Source: Mesonia sp. (GTDB lineage: Bacteria; Bacteroidota; Bacteroidia; Flavobacteriales; Flavobacteriaceae). From it: 64,000 nucleotides of DNA. The notes under the pieces are model-generated. The model was not told where the DNA came from. It saw only the letters and a program-made list of their open reading frames with translations, and searched no databases. The translations under genes and the position numbers were made by a program. The stretch spans positions 96,005 through 160,004 of the forward strand of contig DTTX01000034.1 of NCBI GenBank assembly GCA_012964435.1, written 5' to 3'. The stretch's first letter is position 1; every line of letters starts with the position of its first letter. This document shows positions 28,521 through 38,813 of the stretch, one piece after another.

Positions 28521-29432
28521 ATGAAAAGAAAAACCTTTATACAACAAACAACAGCAGCCGGAGTTTTCACAGGAATCGGTGGTTTAGGCTTGCTTACTTC
28601 TTCATTTAAAAGTCCGGTAAAACATATTACGATTTTGCACACCAACGATGTGCACAGCCATATTGAAACTTTCCCTGCAGATGATGCTAAATTCCCGAAT
28701 CAAGGCGGAGTTTCACGACGCTACACACTTATTGAAGCGATTCGTAAAGAAAACCCAAATACACTTTTATTAGATGCAGGTGATATTTTTCAAGGGACTC
28801 CTTTTTTCAACTTTTATGGTGGCGAATTAGAGTTTAAACTCATGAGCAAGCTTAAGTATGATGCTGCTACTTTAGGAAATCACGATTTCGACAATGGTAT
28901 CGATGGTTTTTATGCACAATTACCGCACGCCGATTTTAGCTTTATTAATTCTAATTATGATTTTTCAAATACTCTGATCGACGGAAAAGTAAAAGATCAT
29001 CAGATTTTCATGAAAGACGGAGTAAAAATTGGAGTTTTTGGATTAGGGATCGAACTCGACGGACTCGTAAGTAAAAACAACTACAAAGAAACCAAATACC
29101 TGAACCCGGTAGAAATCGCTCAAGAAATGACCAAAAAGCTAAAACAGCAAGAAAAATGCGATTTAGTGATCTGTCTTTCTCATTTGGGTTACCATTACGA
29201 AACCGATAAAATTGACGATCTAAAACTTGCTGCAAAAACAAAAGATATCGATTTGATTATCGGTGGCCATACGCATACTTTTTTACCAAAACCTACAGTT
29301 ACCACGAATATAGAAGGCAAAAAAGTCTTAGTAAACCAAACCGGTTGGGCAGGTGTTAACTTGGGACGTATCGATTTTTATTTAGATGAAGCAAATAATG
29401 TTTCTGCCGACGGTGTAGCCATTGAAGTTTAG
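28521..29432 (+). CDS. Metallophosphatase domain of 5-prime-nucleotidase (split UshA-like)
   Basis: This 303-residue exported phosphoesterase starts with an RK-type Tat-like leader (MKRKTFIQQTTAAG, then a hydrophobic stretch). It carries the calcineurin-like metal-binding motifs in order: HTNDVHSH, LDAGDIFQGTP, TLGNHDFDNG, SHLGYH and GGHTHTF. It lacks the C-terminal nucleotide-binding domain, which is supplied by the gene one base upstream. Expected activity is periplasmic hydrolysis of nucleotides to nucleosides and phosphate. Confidence 0.93.
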   Translation: MKRKTFIQQTTAAGVFTGIGGLGLLTSSFKSPVKHITILHTNDVHSHIETFPADDAKFPNQGGVSRRYTLIEAIRKENPNTLLLDAGDIFQGTPFFNFYGGELEFKLMSKLKYDAATLGNHDFDNGIDGFYAQLPHADFSFINSNYDFSNTLIDGKVKDHQIFMKDGVKIGVFGLGIELDGLVSKNNYKETKYLNPVEIAQEMTKKLKQQEKCDLVICLSHLGYHYETDKIDDLKLAAKTKDIDLIIGGHTHTFLPKPTVTTNIEGKKVLVNQTGWAGVNLGRIDFYLDEANNVSADGVAIEV

Positions 29433-29524
29433 TAATTAAATTGGTAGCATAGGTTTCAGATTGCAAAATGTTTTCTTCAATTAAAATTAAACATCTATAA
29501 GCTATATCTCTTATTATCAAAAGT

Positions 29525-30070
29525 TTAATATAATTCAACTAATTGAATTTCCTCGCTAGAAATTCTTTTAAATGTTCCAATCACGAAGTCTTGGCTTTGT
29601 AGTGTTGTCTCTAATTCATTGCAAAGATTATTACAATCAACATCTATTTGATTTAGCAATTTTAATCCAGATTCAGTCGTTAAAAAGTTTTCTCCGTTTA
29701 TTTTTAAATCTATATCAAAAAGAGTTTCATCATCTACTTCTTGAGTTGACTCAACTTCTAAAAGCGTGTATTTTATGGAACTTCCATCCGCTAGTGGATT
29801 ACTTATTGGTTCTGCCTTAACAGTTAAATTATAGATAGTGCCAGGTTCGTAATCAAATCCTTCAATATCGGAGTAGAATTTAGTCCAAGTATTCGTTTCA
29901 ATTTCATCTCCTTCTTGAACAAGTAAAGTCAAAACTGGACCTTCAGCTATACCGGTATTTTGAAAATGATTAATTCTCATTTCAATAGTTTGAGACTGTT
30001 TACCGTTATCATCACTGGAACAAGAAAATAATATTCCAAGAATCATTAAAATTAAGATTTGCTTTTTCAT
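29525..30070 (-). CDS. DUF4377 family lipoprotein
   Basis: This 181-residue lipoprotein (lipobox in GILFSCSSDD) contains WTKFYSDIEGFDYEPGTIYNLTV, matched in parts to the DUF4377 pattern (FY..IEGF.YEPG), with YTLLEVES following. The C-terminal part has CNNLC, a possible disulfide, and a second small beta domain. Function is unknown; members are often predicted heat-shock-like or surface lipoproteins. It stands alone, convergent with the nucleotidase gene, with 410 bases upstream before ligA. Confidence 0.75.
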   Translation of the reverse strand: MKKQILILMILGILFSCSSDDNGKQSQTIEMRINHFQNTGIAEGPVLTLLVQEGDEIETNTWTKFYSDIEGFDYEPGTIYNLTVKAEPISNPLADGSSIKYTLLEVESTQEVDDETLFDIDLKINGENFLTTESGLKLLNQIDVDCNNLCNELETTLQSQDFVIGTFKRISSEEIQLVELY

Positions 30071-30270
30071 TGTTATTTATTTTGATTACTTGGTATGAAG
30101 ATGCAAATTATTAGAATAGTTGCGTTAAACCCTATTCATTTTGAATAAATAATTATTTCATCAATATAAAATTGACAAGGATTCTCTGACACTTTTTTTA
30201 ATCTAGCTCAATTAAATTCTGAAAATTATTATAGATAAGTATTTAATATTTAAACCTTATTAAAAATCTT

Positions 30271-30300
30271 CGACAATCCGAACTTGATTCAGGTTCTCAT
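30271..30300 (+). repeat. Dispersed palindrome, forward copy (diverged)
   Basis: Contains the family core GAACTTGATTCAGG and the TTCTCAT end, with substitutions in the left arm. It pairs with a reverse copy 20 bases away. Confidence 0.65.
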
Positions 30301-30319
30301 ACATTTTGTAATCCAAACT

Positions 30320-30349
30320 GATGAGATTCTTAAACAAAATCAGAATGAC
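30320..30349 (-). repeat. Dispersed palindrome, reverse copy (diverged)
   Basis: Begins GATGAGATTCT and ends CAGAATGAC, the reverse form of the family, but the core is altered (TAAACAAAAT). Inverted partner of the copy at 30271. Confidence 0.6.
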
Positions 30350-30480
30350 TATTTTACTACATTATAAAAATTACATTACAACTATCAACGATTGACTATG
30401 TGAAAACGGGAAGCTAGATAGGAGGACATTTAAAATTGTAAACACAACTCGGCTATAAATTAAAATGTAAGGAATTCTCT

Positions 30481-32523
<2,043 letters not shown>

Positions 32524-32582
32524 CTAAGACTTGTTGTTACACGCAATTCTAGATTTTAGATGTGATTTACTATAAGTAAATT

Positions 32583-33200
32583 TTAAGTCTGCTCTTTATT
32601 GGTAAGCCATTTTGTTTCTACTTTCGATTCGTAAGCGTGCATTTTATCGAGAAGAATCTCTACAGAATCGGAAACTAAAACCAAGTCTAAATTTTCTTTT
32701 TTCAGTAAACCTTTGGTCGCCATATTATTAAACATCATCAACAGATCGTTATAATAACCCTCGGTATTCAAAACACCGATCGGTTTTTGATGCAAGCCTA
32801 ATTGCGCCCAAGTTAGAATCTCAAAAAATTCTTCAAACGTTCCAAAACCGCCCGGTAACATGATAAAACCATCGCTCATTTCGTGCATCTTGAGTTTACG
32901 CTCGTGCATATCTTGCGTGGTAATAAGCTCGGTAAGTTCTCGATGTACGATTTCTTTGGTTTTTAAAAACTCGGGGATCACACCAAATGCGAGTCCGTCG
33001 TTTTCTAGAGCTCCTTTCGCCACTTGGCCCATTAAGCCTAATTTGCTTCCGCCGTAAACTAAATCTATATTTTTATTGGCTAGCGATCGACCAAGTTCGT
33101 AGGCCTGACTATAAATAAATTCATCATTACTATCGCTACTTCCACAAAACACCGCAATGCTTTTAATGAAGTTTACAGCAGGTTTTTCAGTTGAATTCAT
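32583..33200 (-). CDS. LOG family protein (TIGR00730, lysine decarboxylase-like Rossmann fold)
   Basis: The protein has the LOG signature PGGFGTFEEFFE with the preceding GGSKLGLMG nucleotide-binding loop and SIAVFCGSSDS near the N-terminus. Family members hydrolyse nucleoside monophosphates, including cytokinin ribotides, to base and ribose phosphate. The bacterial role is uncertain. The frame is open to 33233, but the extra 11 residues are basic and not family-like, so I start at ATG 33200 (MNSTEKP), giving 205 residues. Confidence 0.9.
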   Translation of the reverse strand: MNSTEKPAVNFIKSIAVFCGSSDSNDEFIYSQAYELGRSLANKNIDLVYGGSKLGLMGQVAKGALENDGLAFGVIPEFLKTKEIVHRELTELITTQDMHERKLKMHEMSDGFIMLPGGFGTFEEFFEILTWAQLGLHQKPIGVLNTEGYYNDLLMMFNNMATKGLLKKENLDLVLVSDSVEILLDKMHAYESKVETKWLTNKEQT

Positions 33201-33362
33201 ATTGATTAATATTTTACCCTTCCGTCTTTTCAACTTAAGTTGAAAAATCTACCTTCCCAATTTAAGGAAGGAACTTAAGAGCCTATTCTATTGTTGAATT
33301 TAATAATACATTTCTAATTTGAATGGCACAAACCATCTTTCTCTAGCTCATTTCTTCATTAA

Positions 33363-33390
33363 ATGAGATCTCGAATCAAGCCCGGAATGA
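33363..33390 (-). repeat. Dispersed palindrome overlapping the 3-prime end of prmC
   Basis: Reads ATGAGATC, a core containing GAATCAAG, then CCCGGAATGA on the plus strand. This is the reverse form of the palindrome family. Bases 33376-33390 are also the last four codons and stop of prmC. Confidence 0.65.
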
Positions 33391-34260
33391 AGCTTTACAC
33401 ATTCTATATTTACCAAAAAAATCTTTTTTTAATTCGACAGCTTGGTAACCAATTTCTTCTAACAAAGATACCATTTCTTCAGGTAAATATTCGTTGATCT
33501 CGAAATACAACTTGCCATTTTCTGTCAAAGCATTCTTCGCTAATTGCGCAATTTTTCGGTAAAAAATAAGTGGATCGTCATTTTCTACAAATAAGGCTAA
33601 TTCCGGTTCAAAATCAAGTACATTTTGATACATTTGCTCTTTCTCTAACTCACGAACATAAGGCGGATTAGAAACAATCACATCGTATTTCTCTGGTAAA
33701 TTTTCAGCCTTTAAAATGTCTTGCTGTATAAAATTTACTACTACTTTATTTAAGGTTGAATTTTTTCTGGCAACTTGTAATGCTTCTTCAGAAACATCTA
33801 TCGAACTGATTTTTGCTTGCGGAAGTTCTTTTGCCAAACTTATAGGAATGCAACCACTACCCGCACCAATATCAAGAATAGTAATAGTAGAGCTGTGTGG
33901 TTTTTGCTGAGAATTTTCTGGATTCTTATTTTTTATATCTTCAATAATCCAAGCGACTAGTTCTTCTGTTTCCGGTCGTGGAATCAAAGTATGTTGATTT
34001 ACCTGAAACGGATATCCAAAAAACTCGGTATCACCCAATATATATTGAATAGGTTCTTGCTGTAATAAACGCTGTAAAGCTTTTTTAAATTGCTGAAGTT
34101 GCGTCGAATTTAATTCAAAATCGGGATCTAATGCTAACTGAATTCTAGTTTTCTCTAAATAAGATTCGGTTAATAAATAGAAAAATGATTCAACCTCTAT
34201 TTCCGGAAATAACGGAAGCAGCTGCGCGTAAAATTCAGTTTTATATGTTTTTAGTTTCAA
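33376..34260 (-). CDS. prmC: Peptide chain release factor N5-glutamine methyltransferase PrmC
   Basis: PrmC (HemK) methylates the GGQ glutamine of release factors. This 294-residue protein has an N-terminal helical domain, the LIPRPETEE loop, SAM-binding ILDIGAGSGCIPISLA (about 128-143) and the catalytic NPPY motif (198-201). The C-terminus ends KYRMCKA followed by four residues (SFRA) and TGA that are read from a dispersed palindromic element, so the natural end of the gene has been remodelled. The fold is complete before that point, so activity is expected to be normal. Confidence 0.96.
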   Translation of the reverse strand: MKLKTYKTEFYAQLLPLFPEIEVESFFYLLTESYLEKTRIQLALDPDFELNSTQLQQFKKALQRLLQQEPIQYILGDTEFFGYPFQVNQHTLIPRPETEELVAWIIEDIKNKNPENSQQKPHSSTITILDIGAGSGCIPISLAKELPQAKISSIDVSEEALQVARKNSTLNKVVVNFIQQDILKAENLPEKYDVIVSNPPYVRELEKEQMYQNVLDFEPELALFVENDDPLIFYRKIAQLAKNALTENGKLYFEINEYLPEEMVSLLEEIGYQAVELKKDFFGKYRMCKASFRA

Positions 34261-34319
34261 GGTGTATTTTTAGATTTATAATTTACGCTAGATTGAACTT
34301 ATTTTAGCATCGCATCTTC

Positions 34320-34808
34320 TTAATCTAATTCTTTCAGCATCCAAACGTCGCAAGAATAATGACCGGTGCTTCCCATTCGGTGATCGATCTCGCGAAAGCC
34401 GGTTCTTTTATATAATTTTTGCGCCGCCTTCATATACGGCAACGTCTCTAAATAGCATTGGGTAAAACCTTGCTCTTTGGCAAATACTAAGCAGACGTTC
34501 ATCATTTCGCTTCCTAAACCGCGACCACGAGCTTCCGCAGAAAAATACATTTTTTGCAATTCACAAATATGTTCTTTTTCTCCTGCTAACGGAGCGATAC
34601 CGGCACTACCAATAATTTTATCGTTTTCAACCAATACAAAATATTCAGAACGTGGTGTTGCATAAAACTCAAACATTTGATCTAAGGTTTTATCTTCGTA
34701 AGCCGTACCAACTTTTGGCGCGCCAGATTCAACTAAAACTTCCCGAATCATTTGCGCAACAAACGGATTATCTTCTTGCTGAATTGGACGTATAATGGGG
34801 TTCTTCAT
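34320..34808 (-). CDS. GNAT family N-acetyltransferase
   Basis: This 162-residue single GNAT domain has the acetyl-CoA pyrophosphate loop EARGRGLGSEMMN (Q/RxxGxG/A type) preceded by LQKMYFS, and the late motif AAQKLYKRTGFRE. The substrate is unknown. It lies divergent from ribD, with 75 bases between them, and is followed by prmC after 59 bases. Confidence 0.9.
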   Translation of the reverse strand: MKNPIIRPIQQEDNPFVAQMIREVLVESGAPKVGTAYEDKTLDQMFEFYATPRSEYFVLVENDKIIGSAGIAPLAGEKEHICELQKMYFSAEARGRGLGSEMMNVCLVFAKEQGFTQCYLETLPYMKAAQKLYKRTGFREIDHRMGSTGHYSCDVWMLKELD

Positions 34809-34883
34809 TGTAAATTTTTCATGCTATTTTTGGCTTACAAAGTTCGCAATAATTTTAAGATTTCGACTTAGAAAATCCAAGAA

Positions 34884-35939
34884 GTGAAAAAACACGAATT
34901 CTACTTACAGCGCTGCATTCAATTAGCAAAAAATGCTACGGGAAAAACCTATCCCAATCCTTTGGTGGGGAGCGTAATTGTTTACGACGATCAAATTATC
35001 GGGGAAGGTTGGCACCAAAAAGCCGGCGAAGCACACGCTGAAGTAAACGCTATCAATTCAGTAAAAGATAAATCACTTTTAAAAAAATCGACCATTTACG
35101 TAAGTTTAGAACCTTGCTCTCATTTTGGCAAAACGCCGCCGTGCAGCGATTTAATTATCGCTCATAAAATAAAACGAGTGGTGATTGGCACAATAGATCC
35201 GTTTGCAGAAGTACAAGGTCGTGGCATTCAAAAATTAATGAGTGCCGGTTGCGATGTGATTTTAGGAGTTTTAGAAGAAGAAAGCCAACAACTTAACAAG
35301 CGTTTTTTTACTTTCCATCAGCACCAGCGTCCTTATATTATTCTAAAATGGGCGCAAACCAAAGATGGTTTTCTGGCTCCCGAAACTCAGGAAGATCGTG
35401 AACCGGTTTGGATCACCAATGCCAGCTCAAAACAATTGGTACACAAATGGCGAAGCGAAGAACAAAGTATTTTGGTAGGCACAGAAACTGCGATAAAAGA
35501 CAACCCAAAACTAAATACCAGACTTTGGGAAGGTAAAAGTCCGGTGCGTGTGGTTTTAGATCGAGGTTTACGCATTCCGAAAGATTCATATTTATTTGAT
35601 AATAGCATCAAAACGATCGTGATTACAGACTTAAATACCGAAACTCCTTCAGCCTTAAAAAAAGAAAATATTGATATTGAAAAAGTCGATTTCAGTTTAG
35701 ATCTTGCGGAAGAAATTTGTAAAGTACTTTATCGACACGAATTGCAATCGGTAATTATTGAAGGTGGCAAACAAACCTTACAAACATTTATCGATGCCAA
35801 TCTTTGGGATGAAGCGCGCGTGTTCACGGGAAATTCTTTCTTTACAACTGGAATTAAAGCACCAACCTTAACCGGAAAACTCATCGAAAAACAAAAAATT
35901 GCAACCGATTTGCTAGAAATTTATAAAAAATTAAAATGA
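34884..35939 (+). CDS. ribD: Bifunctional riboflavin biosynthesis deaminase/reductase RibD
   Basis: RibD deaminates and reduces the pyrimidine intermediate after GTP cyclohydrolase II. The N-terminal deaminase domain shows the zinc site HAEVNAI and EPCSHFGKTPPCSDLI, with AKNATGKTYPNPLVG near the start. The C-terminal reductase domain has RVVLDRGLRIP and EGGKQTLQTFID. At 351 residues the length is typical. The start is GTG. It leads a tight operon in which each following gene overlaps or nearly touches the last. Confidence 0.95.
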   Translation: MKKHEFYLQRCIQLAKNATGKTYPNPLVGSVIVYDDQIIGEGWHQKAGEAHAEVNAINSVKDKSLLKKSTIYVSLEPCSHFGKTPPCSDLIIAHKIKRVVIGTIDPFAEVQGRGIQKLMSAGCDVILGVLEEESQQLNKRFFTFHQHQRPYIILKWAQTKDGFLAPETQEDREPVWITNASSKQLVHKWRSEEQSILVGTETAIKDNPKLNTRLWEGKSPVRVVLDRGLRIPKDSYLFDNSIKTIVITDLNTETPSALKKENIDIEKVDFSLDLAEEICKVLYRHELQSVIIEGGKQTLQTFIDANLWDEARVFTGNSFFTTGIKAPTLTGKLIEKQKIATDLLEIYKKLK

Positions 35940-36544
35940 TCAAAACGCTTTTATTCGACTTTGGCGATGTGTTTCTCAACTTAGATAAAGCTGCCACTTT
36001 TCGAGAATTAAATCAATTGGGATTGACCGATTTTTCTTCGGAAATGATCGAACAAAACCAACTTTACGAAATGGGAAAAATTTCTTCGGAAGAATTTGTG
36101 GCGTTTTACATCAATGCAATTCCTAAAAGTGATTCTGAAGCTTTAGTAAAGGCGTGGAATTCGATCTTACTCGATTTACCAAAACACCGATTGGAGTTTC
36201 TTCTGCAATTAAAAGAAGAAAATAAGTATCAGCTCTTTTTATTAAGCAACACTAACGATTTACATATTTCGTGGGTAAAAGAAAATATTGTAGATTTTGC
36301 TGAATTTAAAGCTTGCTTCGATGCATTCTATCTTTCTCACGAAATCAATTTTAGAAAACCTAATGCCGATATTTATGAGTTTGTGTTAGAAAAACACCAA
36401 CTTCAACCGAATGAAGTTTTGTTTATCGACGACACTCAAGAAAATACCGAAGCGGCTAAAAGCTTAGGAATACACACGTGGAACATCGACCCGAGCCAAG
36501 AAGATATCGTGAATTTATTCAGCCTTAAATCAGCACTCTTTTGA
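35936..36544 (+). CDS. HAD family hydrolase (HAD-IA)
   Basis: This 202-residue haloacid dehalogenase-like phosphatase has motif I LLFDFGDVFLN (note DFGD rather than DxDxT/V), motif II LLSNTND, motif III Lys in FRKPNADIYE and motif IV FIDDTQEN. The substrate is unknown; its position after ribD suggests, but does not prove, that it is the missing phosphatase removing phosphate from the RibD product. It overlaps ribD by 4 bases (ATGA). Confidence 0.9.
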   Translation: MIKTLLFDFGDVFLNLDKAATFRELNQLGLTDFSSEMIEQNQLYEMGKISSEEFVAFYINAIPKSDSEALVKAWNSILLDLPKHRLEFLLQLKEENKYQLFLLSNTNDLHISWVKENIVDFAEFKACFDAFYLSHEINFRKPNADIYEFVLEKHQLQPNEVLFIDDTQENTEAAKSLGIHTWNIDPSQEDIVNLFSLKSALF

Positions 36545-37410
36545 TTTTTCTCCTGTTAAGCATATTATCTTCTTCAGCAATTTATGTCGTTTTCAAATTG
36601 CTTGATCGCTTCCGTATTAATTCACTCTACGCCATTGTGGTGAATTATTTTACGGCTTGCGTAGCGGGATATTTTGGTTTAGAACGCACATTTTCTGTAG
36701 ACGATACGCTTGGGCAGGATTGGATTTTTGGTGCTATACTATTAGGAGTGCTTTTTATTGCCGTTTTTAATTTAATGGCAATTACCACGCAAAAAAGCGG
36801 ACTTTCAGCAGTTTCTGTTGCTAGCAAAATGAGTGTTGCGCTTCCTATATTATTTGTCATTTTTTACTACGATGAACCTACCGGTTTTCTAAAGATCTTC
36901 GGAATTATTCTAGCACTCATCGCCGTTTACCTTTCTTCAGTAAAAACAAAAAGCGGAATCAAGCTAGAAAAAAACTCACTTATTTTTCCGTTACTCGTCT
37001 TTTTGGGCAGCGGAATCATAGAAACGCTCATCAAATTTTTAGAACAAAATTTTGTAGCTAAAGAAGATGTAGCACTATTTTCTACTTCCATATTTATTTG
37101 TGCGGCGTCCATCGGTACGGTTGCCGGGATTATTCAGTTTACCAAAAAGAAGATCAAATTTACTTACAAAGAAATTATAGGCGGTATTGCATTGGGCATC
37201 CCTAATTATTATTCGATTTACTTTTTTATACAAGCGCTCCGCAGCGGAATGCCGAGCACTACGGTTTTTATTCTAAATAATGTGGCGATCGTTTTACTTT
37301 CTACTTTATTAGGTATTTTTCTTTTCCGAGAGAAATTACTCAGAAAAAACTGGATCGGTATTGCATTGGCCGTGGTAAGTATTATTTTAGTCGCATTCAC
37401 AACTCGATAA
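36541..37410 (+). CDS. EamA/DMT family transporter
   Basis: This 289-residue integral membrane protein has about ten predicted helices in two EamA-type halves. Examples are IYVVFKLLDRF and FTACVAGYFG near the N-terminus, and the C-terminal repeat with LLGIFLFREKL. Family members export or import metabolites such as amino acids; the substrate here is unknown. The start is TTG, overlapping the HAD stop by 4 bases (TTGA). A riboflavin-related role can be suggested only from context. Confidence 0.88.
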   Translation: MIFLLLSILSSSAIYVVFKLLDRFRINSLYAIVVNYFTACVAGYFGLERTFSVDDTLGQDWIFGAILLGVLFIAVFNLMAITTQKSGLSAVSVASKMSVALPILFVIFYYDEPTGFLKIFGIILALIAVYLSSVKTKSGIKLEKNSLIFPLLVFLGSGIIETLIKFLEQNFVAKEDVALFSTSIFICAASIGTVAGIIQFTKKKIKFTYKEIIGGIALGIPNYYSIYFFIQALRSGMPSTTVFILNNVAIVLLSTLLGIFLFREKLLRKNWIGIALAVVSIILVAFTTR

Positions 37411-37412
37411 TT

Positions 37413-38024
37413 TTGGAAGCAGAAGATCTCTATAAAACCATTTTTAAACCCGGCGAAGAAGTTTTATTTAAAGATAAAGGAAGTAAGTTTTTTGGTTATG
37501 CTTTTCCGGTAAAAAATGAAGATGAAATCAATTTAGCTTTAGAAGAAATGAAGAGCAAGCACCACAAAGCAAGGCATTGGTGTTATGCTTGGCAACTTGG
37601 TAAACGCTACGATCATTACCGTGCTAATGATGATGGCGAACCTTCGAACTCGGCAGGAATGCCCATTTACGGTCAGCTACAATCCTTTGAAGTCACTAAT
37701 ATTTTAGTTGTTGTAGTTCGCTATTTTGGCGGAGTAAAATTAGGAGTTGGTGGTTTGATCAATGCATACAAAACCACCGCGCAATTGGCTTTAGAAGCTT
37801 CTGATATTAAAACCAAGACGATCAATACAGAATATAAAGTGACTTGCGAATATCCTGATATGAATAAAGTGATGCGCGTGATCAAAGAGAAGAATCTCAA
37901 TGTCACCAATCAAATTCTAGAACTCGATTGCCAGATTTTTATTTCGGTACGTGAAAACGAAGCCGAAAATATCTTCGATAAGTTTGAAGGCATCTACGGC
38001 GTTAAAATTGAAGAGGTAGAATGA
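37413..38024 (+). CDS. YigZ/IMPACT family protein
   Basis: This 203-residue protein has the two-domain YigZ/IMPACT structure: an N-terminal domain with DKGSKFFGYAFPV, HHKARHWCYAW, DDGEPSNSAGMPI and VVRYFGGVKLGVGGLI, and a small ferredoxin-like C-terminal domain (DUF1949). Eukaryotic IMPACT regulates GCN2; the bacterial function is unknown. The start is TTG, 2 bases after the transporter stop. It is the last gene of the ribD operon. Confidence 0.93.
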   Translation: MEAEDLYKTIFKPGEEVLFKDKGSKFFGYAFPVKNEDEINLALEEMKSKHHKARHWCYAWQLGKRYDHYRANDDGEPSNSAGMPIYGQLQSFEVTNILVVVVRYFGGVKLGVGGLINAYKTTAQLALEASDIKTKTINTEYKVTCEYPDMNKVMRVIKEKNLNVTNQILELDCQIFISVRENEAENIFDKFEGIYGVKIEEVE

Positions 38025-38104
38025 ATTAGTCGTTAGAGGTTAGAAAGGTTTTTTTGCTGAATGAAAATTTTTCAGTCTAATTTTTTTCCTCTAAAAATTC
38101 TAAT

Positions 38105-38135
38105 GATGAGATGCTGAATCAAGTTCAGCATGACG
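38105..38135 (-). repeat. Dispersed palindrome, reverse copy (consensus-like)
   Basis: Sequence begins GATGAGATGCTGAATCAAG and ends CAGCATGACG. Arms ATGCTGAA and TTCAGCAT flank a short TCAAG centre. Near-identical to 61489-61519. It lies in the 180-base gap after the YigZ gene. Confidence 0.85.
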
Positions 38136-38160
38136 AATGTAAAATGTTCGAATTTGATTT

Positions 38161-38201
38161 CAACTTCAGTTTCATTTTCAGTTTCAACTTCAACTTCTGA
38201 A
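38161..38201. repeat. Low-complexity CAACTTCA/GTTTCA stretch
   Basis: A run built from CAACTTCA, GTTTCA and TTTTCA units just before the thioesterase gene's 3-prime end. No open frame uses it and no hairpin forms. Confidence 0.55.
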
Positions 38202-38204
38202 AAC

Positions 38205-38600
38205 TTAAAATCCAATAGCTTTTAAAATATGATTTGGGCAAGAAATTGGCTTTTTAGTTTCGGCATCCATAAAAACCAAAGTTGTTTTCGCAATTGTTAA
38301 TAATTCAGCTCCTCGATAAATTTTATACGTAAATTTTATACGAACATCGGGCTTCTCTTCCAGCTTCGTTTCTACGGTTAATTGTTCATCAAAATGAGCC
38401 GGTCTTTTGTATTTAAAATTCATTTCGTAAACCGGTAACATCACGCCATCTTCTTCCATCGATTTATAAGAAACACCAAACTGTTCTAACCATTCTATTC
38501 TTGCAATTTCCAGATACTGAGCGTAATTACCGTGATGCACCACGCCCATTTGATCGGTTTCTGCGTAACGTACTCTTATTCGTGTTTGATAAGATTTCAT
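38205..38600 (-). CDS. Acyl-CoA thioesterase (hot-dog fold, YbgC-like)
   Basis: The protein has the hot-dog thioesterase signature RVRYAETDQMGVVHHGNY, with catalytic Asp and the HHGNY motif of the 4-hydroxybenzoyl-CoA thioesterase/YbgC family. The frame is open to 38681, but I place the start at ATG 38600 (MKSYQTR): the preceding 27 residues are hydrophobic and AT-driven and not part of the fold. This gives 131 residues, a normal length. Its 5-prime end then lies 213 bases from dnaA, divergently. The substrate acyl-CoA is unknown. Confidence 0.88.
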   Translation of the reverse strand: MKSYQTRIRVRYAETDQMGVVHHGNYAQYLEIARIEWLEQFGVSYKSMEEDGVMLPVYEMNFKYKRPAHFDEQLTVETKLEEKPDVRIKFTYKIYRGAELLTIAKTTLVFMDAETKKPISCPNHILKAIGF

Positions 38601-38813
38601 GAAATTAACTGAAGTTTTATGAATTAGATTTTGTATGTTTATAGAGAATTTAAGTATGAGAAAAAAAAAGAATAAATTCAATACCTATTGAGTTTTTTTT
38701 TTACTTTTTTTGTTCACATATTTGTTCCTCTGAAATGAAAAAACCGCTTATTTATTTTAAGCTATTCATTTCCATTTGAATACAACATCTAATACAAAAT
38801 TTAACAAAAAACT

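Larger units (their letters stand above)
30071..30480. other. 410-base gap with an inverted pair of dispersed palindromes
   Basis: No credible coding frame. The gap holds the upstream region of the DUF4377 gene and two facing copies of the palindrome family (30271-30300 and 30320-30349). The remainder is AT-rich and shows nothing else I can name. Confidence 0.7.

Noticed and set aside
27749-29432. Nucleotidase pair as a frameshifted single gene
   Set aside because: Each part has its own start and its own export signal, and the order of domains is reversed relative to UshA, so it is a true two-gene arrangement.
38682-38813. TTGTTCACA near 38709 as a DnaA box
   Set aside because: Two mismatches to TTATCCACA and no second copy nearby; chance is as likely.
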